Positions 24,942 to 33,387 of a DNA stretch of 51,068 nucleotides are shown one piece after another (position 1 is the stretch's first letter; the number at the start of each line of letters is the position of its first letter). A model generated the notes under the pieces. It saw only the letters and a list, made by a program, of their open reading frames with translations, did no database searches and was not told the DNA's origin. Source of the DNA: an uncultured Lachnospiraceae bacterium. Its GTDB lineage: Bacteria > Bacillota > Clostridia > Lachnospirales > Lachnospiraceae. The stretch covers positions 1 through 51,068 of the forward strand of contig CAJTPU010000024.1 in the NCBI GenBank assembly GCA_910578335.1. The letters run 5' to 3'. A program made the translations under genes and the position numbers.

Positions 24942-27900
24942 ACTGCCTCATTAAACTCCTTCAAAAATTTCCTAAAATCCGGGATTGACATAGGGCGCGC
25001 ATAATAATAGCCCTGTACCATATCGCAATCCGCATTGTCTAAAAGTAAAAGCTGTTCCTCTGTCTCCACGCCTTCCGCTATTACCTTGTACCCCATATGC
25101 TTCATCATCTTGACCAAATACTTCACAATAACCGGTCCTTTGGAGTCCTCGTCCGTGTAGGTGAGGAACTTCTTGTCCAGCTTTATGATATCTGCATCCA
25201 CACTTGCCAAAAGATTCAGCGAAGAGTAACCGCTGCCAAAATCGTCTATGGAAATGGCAATGCCGCTCTCCTTGAGTCTCCGCAGATTGTTTGTCAACGC
25301 AGACAAATCCAGCATAAAAATAGATTCCGTGATTTCCGCTTCAATCAGCCCCGCCGGAATTTTTTCTTTTTCCAGACGGCTTAAAATTTCATCCACAAAA
25401 CCGGGGTTCTCATTGTGCCGCCTTGAAAAGTTGACGGATATCGGAACGAGCTGCTCCCCCTGCTCCATGGCGCTCCTTAAATACGCTAGTATCTGGTCCA
25501 GCACGGCAAAATCCACATTGGTAATAAAACCGTTTTTCTCAAAGACAGGGATAAAGCTGTCAGGATATATCATGGTGCCGTCTGCCCGCCGCCAGCGTAC
25601 CAGCGCCTCCGCACCGACTACCTTTCTTGATTTTAAGGAAACCTTCGGCTGCAGCCACGCCTGAAACTCACCGTTTTCAAGCGCCGTTGCCATACTCGCC
25701 AGAATCGCCTTTTCCGCCTCGTTCTTTTCTTTTATGGTCTGGTTGTATACCACCACCACCGTGCTTGCCGTATCCTTGCCATATTTTCGCGCCACATTTG
25801 CCCTGTCAATCGCAGAAGACGGCATTTCCTTCACGTCCTGCACGCTGCTGAAGCCGGAAACCATAATGAGATTGCTTTGGTCATACAGGCGGTTCATCTC
25901 CACGCAGAACTCCCTCGACATTGTCAGATAGGCGTCCATGACACCGTCCGCCTCCTCACCCTCTAAGAGTCCGGCAAAATGGTCTGACGTCACACGGGTA
26001 AACCAGATACCCTCCCGCATGCTCCGCAGCTTTTCCGCAAAGGCTTTTAAAATTTTGTCCCCTTCCGTGTAACCGTATAGCTCGTTGATGTACTGGAAAT
26101 TGGAAAAGTCAGAATACACAAAATGATACCTGCCCTCCGGATGTTCCCGCATATATTGTCCCGCTAACGATATAAACTTCTGGTACTTCGGAAGTCCTGT
26201 CACCGCGTCATAATTAATCTGAAATTCTATTTTATTTTTTTCCTGCTCACTCTCATACAACTGCTGCAGGTGATTGAGCAGAATTCCGGCAAGGCGGTAC
26301 AAGCCTTCTTTTTCTCCGCTCCAGTCACGGTCCCTTTTTCTGTCAATAAAAGCAATGCACCCCTGCGCTGCGTCCTCTTCCCCTGTCCGCACAAAGAAAA
26401 TAGCGCCCACCTGCTCTCCCGGCATCCACTGTATCTCATTGCTGCCAAGCGCCAGAATCCCACGCTCGTCGAAGTGCTCGTTGATATAACGCCACGCCTT
26501 GTCCGACCTCTGCAGAATGTATTCCTCCTTCTGCCTTTTGTCCCGCCTGCTCCAGTGATATTTCTTTTCCTTGTATTTGTTTTCCATGGAAATGTAGACA
26601 ATATCATCAATATCAAAAAAGCTGCAGACTCTGTCGGACGCCATCTTTAGTCCGCTCTCCCTGTCCGGTACATTGTCAAGAAGCTCCAGTACAAACAAAA
26701 CAAGCTCCTCTACGCTGTGAACCACCGTCTCTTCCCTGACATAGTCCTCTTCCTGTTCCCGCTTGATATAAGAGCTTTCGGGAAGCATTCCTTTTTTTCC
26801 AGCCGTAATAATCAGATAACCGTTCTTGCCGTTTTGTCTTATCTGATACAGTGCATAATCCGCCCACTGAAACAGCTTTTCAAACTCTTTGTTGGCGCCG
26901 GTACAGCGCACAACGCCTATACTGCAGGAAATCCGAATATCCCTTTCCTTATCCTCATAGACGCCTCTTACGGTATGGTTGAGGGTTTGCAGCCGCTCCT
27001 CCAGCTCTTCCTTGGAGATTCCTTCCGCAAATATCATGAATTCATCTCCCCCGACCCTGCCCAAAAGCGAGTCCTTAAAGGAGCTCTTCAACTCGTCCGC
27101 CACCATGCACAGCACGGCGTCCCCGACCAGATGCCCGTCCGCCTCATTGATAAGTTTAAAATTGTCCACATCCAGAATAATCAGCCAGCAAGGAAGCTGA
27201 AGCGCCGGATTTTGCAGCCTTGTCCTGATTTTATCCTCAATTACCTGCAGATTGTAGACGCCTGTCAGGGAATCTTTTTCCAGACTGTCCTTTAGCTGCT
27301 CTTCCTTTTCCTTGCGTTCATCTATGTTTTTGGTATGTCCGATTACCTTTATGGGCTTGCCTGCAAAATCACACAGCGTCACGCCCTCTATTTCCACCCA
27401 ATGATATCTGCCGTCCTTATATTTCTTGCGCAGCTCCGTCAAAATATGCTTTTTGCCCGTATGCAGCTCCTCACAAAACTGTGCAAGCCGTCCGCTGTCC
27501 TCCGGATGCACATAGCCGGATTGCCGGATTTTCTTAATATATGCGCCGGTAACATGCTCGTCGTTGATAACGCCTTCTCCCTGTCTGGTATACTCCATGG
27601 TATCCTTTGCAATGTCATACTCAAAAAGCATATCCCCCGACATACTGGCAAGAACGTCTAACTTTTTCTTTTCCTGCTCTAGCTGATAATAGGTCCGCTT
27701 TACCTCCGTAATATCTGTAATTACGCTTTGCAGCACGGTCTTGCCGCTATTTTGTAAAAGCACCGCCTGCATCAGACGCCATTCCTTCCGCCCGTCCATA
27801 TAGTGAACCGCATATTCCATCTGAATGACATCGCCGTCCCTGCCGCCTTCTATTTTACTCCTAAGTTCCTCCCACTCGCCGGCAGCAAGAAGTCTGTCGT

Positions 27901-28123
27901 AGCGATTGTCATAGCGCTCGGCAAATTCTTCTGCCGTCACCTTCATCAGTGCAAACATACCCTCATTTGCATACTCCAGCAAAAGACCGTCGTCATAAAC
28001 CAGCCGGCACACGCCGCCGGGTATGCTGTTCATCAGCGTACGCAGCTCGAACCGTGCCGCCTCCAGACTTTTTGTAATATCCATATTTTCCCCCGAAAAA
28101 CCGTCCTTTGCTTTTCCCTTCAT
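24938..28123 (-). CDS. PAS-PAS-GGDEF-GAF-GGDEF-EAL cyclic-di-GMP signalling protein
   Basis: A 1061-residue soluble signalling protein. Domains in order: two PAS domains (about 20-140 and 155-270), a GGDEF domain with intact RVGGDEF (358-362), a GAF-like region (about 470-640), a second degenerate GGDEF domain where the motif reads TSDHF, and a C-terminal EAL domain (about 815-1055) with EALVRW, EITES, DDFGSGYSSL, KLDKKF and EGVE. The first GGDEF keeps the residues needed to make cyclic di-GMP and the EAL keeps those needed to degrade it, so it may do either under PAS/GAF control. No membrane span is present. AGGAGG precedes the ATG. It overlaps pcrA by 4 bp and follows a zinc-ribbon gene by 25 bp. 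Confidence 0.92.
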   Translation of the reverse strand: MKGKAKDGFSGENMDITKSLEAARFELRTLMNSIPGGVCRLVYDDGLLLEYANEGMFALMKVTAEEFAERYDNRYDRLLAAGEWEELRSKIEGGRDGDVIQMEYAVHYMDGRKEWRLMQAVLLQNSGKTVLQSVITDITEVKRTYYQLEQEKKKLDVLASMSGDMLFEYDIAKDTMEYTRQGEGVINDEHVTGAYIKKIRQSGYVHPEDSGRLAQFCEELHTGKKHILTELRKKYKDGRYHWVEIEGVTLCDFAGKPIKVIGHTKNIDERKEKEEQLKDSLEKDSLTGVYNLQVIEDKIRTRLQNPALQLPCWLIILDVDNFKLINEADGHLVGDAVLCMVADELKSSFKDSLLGRVGGDEFMIFAEGISKEELEERLQTLNHTVRGVYEDKERDIRISCSIGVVRCTGANKEFEKLFQWADYALYQIRQNGKNGYLIITAGKKGMLPESSYIKREQEEDYVREETVVHSVEELVLFVLELLDNVPDRESGLKMASDRVCSFFDIDDIVYISMENKYKEKKYHWSRRDKRQKEEYILQRSDKAWRYINEHFDERGILALGSNEIQWMPGEQVGAIFFVRTGEEDAAQGCIAFIDRKRDRDWSGEKEGLYRLAGILLNHLQQLYESEQEKNKIEFQINYDAVTGLPKYQKFISLAGQYMREHPEGRYHFVYSDFSNFQYINELYGYTEGDKILKAFAEKLRSMREGIWFTRVTSDHFAGLLEGEEADGVMDAYLTMSREFCVEMNRLYDQSNLIMVSGFSSVQDVKEMPSSAIDRANVARKYGKDTASTVVVVYNQTIKEKNEAEKAILASMATALENGEFQAWLQPKVSLKSRKVVGAEALVRWRRADGTMIYPDSFIPVFEKNGFITNVDFAVLDQILAYLRSAMEQGEQLVPISVNFSRRHNENPGFVDEILSRLEKEKIPAGLIEAEITESIFMLDLSALTNNLRRLKESGIAISIDDFGSGYSSLNLLASVDADIIKLDKKFLTYTDEDSKGPVIVKYLVKMMKHMGYKVIAEGVETEEQLLLLDNADCDMVQGYYYARPMSIPDFRKFLKEFNEAV

Positions 28124-28148
28124 AAAAAGCCTCCTAAAACAAATGAAG

Positions 28149-28910
28149 CTAAACTTCCTTTACATCACTAAAATTCCATACGTGTATATTCAGCTCCATA
28201 ACCGGCGTGCCGCAATATGCGCACACCTTCGCCCCCAAACCGGAAATCGGCGCACCACAGTTGGGGCAGTTAACCCCCAGTGCCGCGTCGTCCACATTTT
28301 CCACGATATCCCTGTCCTGTATGTAAATGCATTCCACATTGTATTTGGACTGTTCTTTTGTATCACGGCTCCCCGCCGTCATGCTGCCGCCCCGCGTCTG
28401 ATAATGGTAATATTCCACTGCAGACTGAAATACAACGCTGCGCCTTCCCTTCTGATAGCGGTATTGGTATATCTCCGTCTGATGCACCCGAATCTGTTCA
28501 AAATGATTGCGCTCCCCCCTTGCACGCTGCATCTCCAGCATCATTTCCAGCTTTCTTTTGAGCTCCGCCGTTCCCTCTGCAAGCACCGACGACTTGTCCG
28601 TATCAAGGCTTCTCAGATAGGAAACCAGCACATTTTCCGCTCTCTTTTTCATCTCGTCATAATGAAAATCCGGAAAATCCTTCATAATTCGCGGCAGATA
28701 CAGGCTTGTTGCCGCCGAAACCGATTTGGGCGTCGTCGCATACTCTGCTTCTACCTTGTTAAATCCCTCTTTTAAAGAATTCGTGCCAAAAGCCATTCTG
28801 GAAAATTGTTGAATTTTATTTTTTATGGTCCGGTAGGCACAGTAAACTATGCCCGCCAGAACCAATAAAAGTACCAGTACAATAATCGTTCCTGTAAGTA
28901 TTGGACTCAT
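28149..28910 (-). CDS. membrane-anchored Tim44-like/zinc-ribbon protein
   Basis: A 253-residue protein with one N-terminal span (residues 6-26, TIIVLVLLLVLAGIVYCAY), a middle region of about 60-200 whose pattern (LYLPRIMKDFPDFHYDEM, then beta strands IRVHQTEIYQYRY) resembles the Tim44-like/ribosomal L45 fold, and a C-terminal zinc ribbon CPNC...CAYC (about 220-238). Clostridial proteins of this layout are regularly encoded next to SPFH proteins. Its role is unknown; a membrane platform protein is the natural guess. It starts 17 bp after the SPFH gene and 25 bp before the PAS/GGDEF/EAL gene. Confidence 0.75.
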   Translation of the reverse strand: MSPILTGTIIVLVLLLVLAGIVYCAYRTIKNKIQQFSRMAFGTNSLKEGFNKVEAEYATTPKSVSAATSLYLPRIMKDFPDFHYDEMKKRAENVLVSYLRSLDTDKSSVLAEGTAELKRKLEMMLEMQRARGERNHFEQIRVHQTEIYQYRYQKGRRSVVFQSAVEYYHYQTRGGSMTAGSRDTKEQSKYNVECIYIQDRDIVENVDDAALGVNCPNCGAPISGLGAKVCAYCGTPVMELNIHVWNFSDVKEV

Positions 28911-28927
28911 CCTGTTTTTCTGCTCCG

Positions 28928-30331
28928 TTATCTGATATCGTTAGAGTCAAAAATATCACCGCACTCAGGACAGAACTTGGGCGGATTTTTCGGGTCCTCC
29001 GGCTCCCAGCCACACTTGTCGCACTTGTAAAGCGGTGCTCCCTGCGGCTTCATCTTGCCGCATTCCGTGCAGAATTTGCCCTGATTCACACTGCCGCAAT
29101 CGCAGGTCCATCCTGCTGCTGCGGGCTTGGGCTTGCCGCATTCCTCGCAGAATCTGCCGCGGTTGTCCGTCTTGCCACATGCACAGCTCCATCCTAAAAC
29201 CGCGCCTGCTGCCGTACCGCCTGCCGCTCCTGCGCCGGACGTACCTGCACCACCTGCCCCGAACATACCGGTACCCTGCTGCATACCTGCGGGCTGTCCC
29301 TGCATATTCTGGTTCTGCTGTCCCATTGCAAAAAGGGAATTGGCATTCATGCCGCCTGTCATCTGCGCCATATTCATGGCTGCAAAGCCCATCATGGCGC
29401 CTGCCTCCTTGTTGGAAGCCGCCATCTTCATCGCCTCGCCCTGTGAACGCGCCAAAAGTGCTGCCGCCATCTCGGGAGACCTGTAAATGGCTGTTTCCTG
29501 CGCTTCCTTAATCCGCTTCTCATCCTCCTCGGACGCCTTCATGGAATTGATTGCCATGGATACCATCTCGATACCACGCAGGTGCGCCCATTTTTCAGAA
29601 AGCTCCTCGTTTAAGATATTGGTCAGTTCCATGGTATGTGCCGGAACTGCGCTGTACACAACGCCCATGGCGGATATCTTTGCAAATGCGGGCTGCAGCG
29701 CCGTGAGCAGCTCTGCCTTCATCATCCTTGCCAGCTCGTCGTTCTTGCGGTATACATCGGTTACATTGCCGCTTATGCTGGTGTAAAACATCAGCGGGTC
29801 CACGATTTTAAAGCTGTACTCACCGTTACACCTGATGGCAATATCCATCGCCAGATTGATATTGCTGTCCACAATGCGGAAAGGCACCGGCGCAGGCGTC
29901 CCAAACAGGTTATTCATAATCTCTTTGGTATTGACAAAATATACCCTCTGATTCTTGCCGGTATTGCCGCCCAGAGAAAATCTCTTGCCCACAACGCTGA
30001 AGGACTGCTTCAGGTTCTCGCCCAGCTTACCGTAAAAGAGAGAAGGCTCCGTGGAGGTGTCGTAGATAAACTCTCCCGCTTCCGCACAGAACTCTACGAT
30101 TTTACCCTGGTCCACAATCAGCATACACTGACCCTCATTTACCGCTATAATGGAGCCGTTTGTGATAATATCGTCATTCCCCTTGGTATTGCTGTTGCGC
30201 CCCTGCGTCACTTGCTTGACACCCTTGATAACCAGCACATCGCTCGGTATGGAATCACAGTAGAAATACTCACGCCACTGGTCCGCCATTAACCCGCCAA
30301 TTGCATCTTTTGCCGCTCTTAATAAACCCAT
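28928..30331 (-). CDS. SPFH-domain protein with C-terminal zinc ribbons
   Basis: A 467-residue protein. The first 280 residues form an SPFH (stomatin/prohibitin/flotillin-like) domain of the YdjI/'virion core protein' type, with QWREYFYCDSIPSDVLVIKG at the start and MELTNILNEELSEKWAHLRG further on. A Gly/Ala/Met/Gln-rich low-complexity linker (about 320-385) leads to three CxxC zinc ribbons (CACGK...CEECG, CDCGS...CTECG, CDKCG...CPECG). Such proteins assemble on membranes; in Bacillus relatives they act in envelope-stress responses. GGAGGAG precedes the ATG. It heads the operon with the Tim44-like and GGDEF/EAL genes and possibly pcrA. Confidence 0.85.
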   Translation of the reverse strand: MGLLRAAKDAIGGLMADQWREYFYCDSIPSDVLVIKGVKQVTQGRNSNTKGNDDIITNGSIIAVNEGQCMLIVDQGKIVEFCAEAGEFIYDTSTEPSLFYGKLGENLKQSFSVVGKRFSLGGNTGKNQRVYFVNTKEIMNNLFGTPAPVPFRIVDSNINLAMDIAIRCNGEYSFKIVDPLMFYTSISGNVTDVYRKNDELARMMKAELLTALQPAFAKISAMGVVYSAVPAHTMELTNILNEELSEKWAHLRGIEMVSMAINSMKASEEDEKRIKEAQETAIYRSPEMAAALLARSQGEAMKMAASNKEAGAMMGFAAMNMAQMTGGMNANSLFAMGQQNQNMQGQPAGMQQGTGMFGAGGAGTSGAGAAGGTAAGAVLGWSCACGKTDNRGRFCEECGKPKPAAAGWTCDCGSVNQGKFCTECGKMKPQGAPLYKCDKCGWEPEDPKNPPKFCPECGDIFDSNDIR

Positions 30332-30454
30332 TTTTGCTCCTCCGTTAAATATGTATTTTTACTTCTATCTTCCAGTTTATGAATACTTATTGTTTTATTG
30401 TATCAAGTTTTCTAACTTTTCACAACTCACTTTTACAATTATTTGACCTTTTTC

Positions 30455-30483
30455 TTTACAAAAGGCTTCCTTTTGCATAAACT
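30455..30483 (+). promoter_or_regulatory. possible promoter of the XRE gene at 30519
   Basis: TTTACA at 30455-30460 and TAAACT at 30478-30483 are 17 bp apart, 35 bp before the ATG at 30519. Both hexamers match the consensus only in part. Confidence 0.4.
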
Positions 30484-30518
30484 GTAATTATAGAATAACA
30501 TAAAAGGGAGTTAATATC

Positions 30519-31004
30519 ATGGGAAAAAAAGCAACCAAAGCTGCTGATAATATGTACTATCTTGCACGTTACGAGGCTTCTAAAACAAACGACGATTTTA
30601 CCAGCCGCGAAAAGGCTGCCGAAATCATCGGCATAGACCGCACCCGCCTTGCCCGCATCGAGCTCGGCTCCATCACACCGTACCCGGAAGAGGTGCTCTC
30701 CATGTCCCATACTTACAACTGCCCCGAACTGTGTAATTCCTACTGTGCAAGAGAATGCCCTATCGGCAGGACAAGCGTAAAGGAGGTTATCATTGACGAT
30801 TTTGACCGTCTGGCTCTGAAAGTTCTGGGCTCCTTAAAAGACATCGACGATTTGCGGATGGCTCTCATCGCCATTTCCGAGGACGGCATTATCTCCGAAT
30901 CGGAACGCCCTACGTTTCAGCATATTCTGGACTCGCTGGAAAAGATATCCACCAACGCCAAGGCTCTCCAGCTCTGGGCAATGAAAAACATACACATTCA
31001 GTAA
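30519..31004 (+). CDS. helix-turn-helix (XRE-like) protein with cysteine cluster
   Basis: A 161-residue protein with an HTH in the first 65 residues (SREKAAEIIGIDRTRLARIE) followed by PYPEEVLSMSHTYNCPELCN. Four cysteines near residues 68-80 (CPELCNSYCARECP) could bind a metal or Fe-S cluster. The C-terminal 80 residues are helical and acidic (LGSLKDIDDLRMALIAISED). Proteins of this layout are frequent in clostridia with no assigned role. GGGAG precedes the ATG at a usual distance. The substrate-binding lipoprotein gene follows 60 bp later on the same strand. Confidence 0.8.
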   Translation: MGKKATKAADNMYYLARYEASKTNDDFTSREKAAEIIGIDRTRLARIELGSITPYPEEVLSMSHTYNCPELCNSYCARECPIGRTSVKEVIIDDFDRLALKVLGSLKDIDDLRMALIAISEDGIISESERPTFQHILDSLEKISTNAKALQLWAMKNIHIQ

Positions 31005-31064
31005 TATGCACTTTTTTCAAATTACCGTAATATAATAAAGCATCACGAAAAACTGGAGGATTCT

Positions 31065-31763
31065 ATGAAAAAATTATTTAGTTTATCGCTGGTGCTTTTA
31101 TTATGCCTGTCTGCTCTGACAGGCTGCGGAAAAAAAGCAGACGGCAGCGGGCTTACCAAGGTAACCTTAAACGAAGTGGCACACAGCATCTTTTATGCGC
31201 CCATGTATGTTGCCATTGAAGAAGGATATTTTGAAGAAGAAGGTATCGATTTGACTTTGGTAACAGGCTTTGGCGCCGATAAGACCATGACCGCACTGTT
31301 GACCGGTGAAGCAGATATCGGTTTTATGGGAAGTGAAAGCACGATTTATACCTATCTGGGAGGCACACAGGACTACGCCGTAAACTTTGCGCAGCTTACC
31401 CAGCGTGCCGGTAATTTCCTTGTATCCAGAGAACCCATCGACGACTTTTCCTGGGATATGCTGATTGGCGCAAACGTTCTCGGCGGCAGACCCGGCGGTA
31501 TGCCTGAAATGGTTTTTGAGTACATTCTGATAAAAAATAATATCGACCCCGCCCAGGATTTGCACATCGACCAGAGCATTGATTTCGGCTCCACCGCCGC
31601 CGCGTTCTCCGGTGGGCAGGGTGATTTCACGGTTGAGTCATGTGACTTACCGCACCCCTGCCTTTTTCACATACCTTTCCGTTCTCCAAGACATATATCT
31701 TATCCGCTTTTTCAATCGTGGAAGGCCTGTGCGCCACCACAAGCGTCGTCCGCCCGCCCATAA
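31065..31763 (+). pseudogene. truncated ABC substrate-binding lipoprotein (NMT1/SsuA type)
   Basis: The frame opens with a lipoprotein signal (LVLLLCLSALTGC) and continues as a typical NMT1/SsuA periplasmic-binding protein with SIFYAPMYVAIEEGYFEEEG and GFGADKTMTALLTGEADIGF. After about residue 190 (FSGGQGDFTVE) the family sequence stops, and the remaining 40 codons are read through the opposite strand of the neighbouring ABC-exporter gene. Normal members have about 310-340 residues plus permease and ATPase partners, none of which are present. GGAGG precedes the ATG, and TATAAT lies at 31031-31036. The gene is broken at about 31635, the same point at which the convergent exporter gene loses its end. 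Confidence 0.8.
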
Positions 31764-33387
31764 GCGCTTCAATGCCCTTTTGGACAAGCTGCTCGCTCTC
31801 TGCATCCAGCGCAGAGGTGGCTTCATCCAAAAGCAGTATCGGCGCATTCCTGACAAATGCGCGCGCGAGCGCAATCCGCTGGCGCTGCCCGCCCGACAGG
31901 CTTTCCCCGCGCTCCCCGACCATTGTGTCATACCCGCTTGGAAATGACATAATAAAATCATGGGCATAGGCGCGTTTTGCCGCCTCCACTACTTCCTCGT
32001 CGCTTGCACAAAGCCTGCCATACCGTATATTCTCTTTGATACTTGTATGAAACAGATAGGCATCCTGCGGCACATAGGCAATATTGCTCCGCAGTTCCTT
32101 TAAGGTATCGTCGGACACCGGTCTTCCCAATACACTGACCGTACCGCTGTTCAACCGGTAAAAACCCAGCACAAGTTTGACTATCGTACTTTTACCGCCG
32201 CCGCTGGCACCTGCAAGAGCCGTCATTTTTCCCCTTTCCGCCGCAATGTTTATGCCGTCTATCACTTTTTCACAACCGTCATAGGAAAAAACCGCTTCCC
32301 GTATTTGGATACCGTCTTTTTGTGAAAGAAATGCCGCTTCCTCTTTTGCCGCACCGCTCCCGTCCCGCTCTCTTAACGTCTGCTCTCTTAACGTCTGCTC
32401 TCTTAACGTCTGCTCTTCCAAGACCGGCTGCTCCAAAATCTCATACACCCTGTCTGCAAGAACAAAGGAATCTATCAGGCACCCCCATCCGCTTCCGATA
32501 TTTCCCAGAAAATAGGAAACCATGCCCTGCAGGCTGAGAATTGCCACCACCGTTCCAAAATCCACCATACCTGCAAAGGACATAAACACGCCGATAATCA
32601 GAATCACAATATTGCACAAAAATCCAAATACCCATTCTACCGCCTGCACATCGGACATTCTGCGAAACCGTTTCACGGAAGCGTCCGCCGCCTCTGCATT
32701 TGCCGCAGCATATTTTTCCGTCATAACCCGCGCACCTGCAAACATCTTAATCACAGCGCTCCCCGCCAGTATGTCGGTCAGCCTTTCCGTACAGACGGTA
32801 AGCAGCTTCTGCACCCTGAGCGCCATACCGCGAAGCGGCTTTGAAAGAAACATGTCAATCTTTACAGATACCAGACTTAACACAAGCACCATAAAACCGA
32901 GCCTTACGTCCAGCCACAAAATCATACCGATTGCAACGCTGCCGGTTATCACAGGCTTGATAACGCTCTGATGCCTGCTTGCAAGAGAAGTCTTGATATC
33001 CTCGACATGAAAGCACAGCTTTTGGATGGAATCAGCCGTGTGGTGCCCTTCAAAGTAAGACATTGGCAGGCGAAACAGATGCGTCATCACCCGAAGACGA
33101 AGTCTTTTCATAATCTGCCGAATCTGGTACATGTAGGTATAAATAACGATGCATCTCGCCAGATTCACCGTCAGAACACTCCCGGCAAGCCAAAGCGCCG
33201 ACCGGAACAAGGTACTGTCAGAAGCCGCCACCGCATTGATAATCCTTTGATAAAGCAATGCATTCATTGCGCTTACCAGCACTTCCATAATCGGAATCAG
33301 CAGCAGGCAAACCCAGTACACCCCTGCCTTTTCGAATAGCGACAGGTACTTCTCAAGCCCCGCCATTGTTATTTTTTCCTGATTCAT
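31627..33387 (-). CDS. ABC exporter half-transporter (second subunit), 3' end lost
   Basis: A fused permease/ATPase of about 586 residues. The N-terminal 310 residues hold six membrane spans of the type 1 exporter fold; a variable linker follows, then the ATPase with Walker A GASGGGKST, Q-loop YVPQDAYLF, signature ESLSGGQRQRIALARA and Walker B ILLLDEATS. The switch region reads VVAHRPSTI where most members have HRLSTI. The usual last 20-25 residues are missing: after ENGKVCEKG the frame runs into unrelated sequence. The ATG at 33387 is chosen because GGAG lies 7 bases before it; it overlaps the upstream exporter gene by about 35 bp. With that gene it would form a heterodimeric exporter. Confidence 0.85.
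   Translation of the reverse strand: MNQEKITMAGLEKYLSLFEKAGVYWVCLLLIPIMEVLVSAMNALLYQRIINAVAASDSTLFRSALWLAGSVLTVNLARCIVIYTYMYQIRQIMKRLRLRVMTHLFRLPMSYFEGHHTADSIQKLCFHVEDIKTSLASRHQSVIKPVITGSVAIGMILWLDVRLGFMVLVLSLVSVKIDMFLSKPLRGMALRVQKLLTVCTERLTDILAGSAVIKMFAGARVMTEKYAAANAEAADASVKRFRRMSDVQAVEWVFGFLCNIVILIIGVFMSFAGMVDFGTVVAILSLQGMVSYFLGNIGSGWGCLIDSFVLADRVYEILEQPVLEEQTLREQTLREQTLRERDGSGAAKEEAAFLSQKDGIQIREAVFSYDGCEKVIDGINIAAERGKMTALAGASGGGKSTIVKLVLGFYRLNSGTVSVLGRPVSDDTLKELRSNIAYVPQDAYLFHTSIKENIRYGRLCASDEEVVEAAKRAYAHDFIMSFPSGYDTMVGERGESLSGGQRQRIALARAFVRNAPILLLDEATSALDAESEQLVQKGIEALMGGRTTLVVAHRPSTIEKADKIYVLENGKVCEKGRGAVSHMTQP
32371..32415. repeat. three perfect 15-bp tandem repeats inside the exporter gene
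   Basis: TCTTAACGTCTGCTC occurs three times without change at 32371, 32386 and 32401. On the coding strand it gives EQTLR repeated three times in the linker between permease and ATPase. The unit length keeps the frame, so copy number can change by slippage without breaking the gene. Confidence 0.95.

Noticed and set aside
32371..32415. Short array as a CRISPR
   Set aside because: The units are 15 bp, directly joined without spacers and lie in frame inside an exporter gene.
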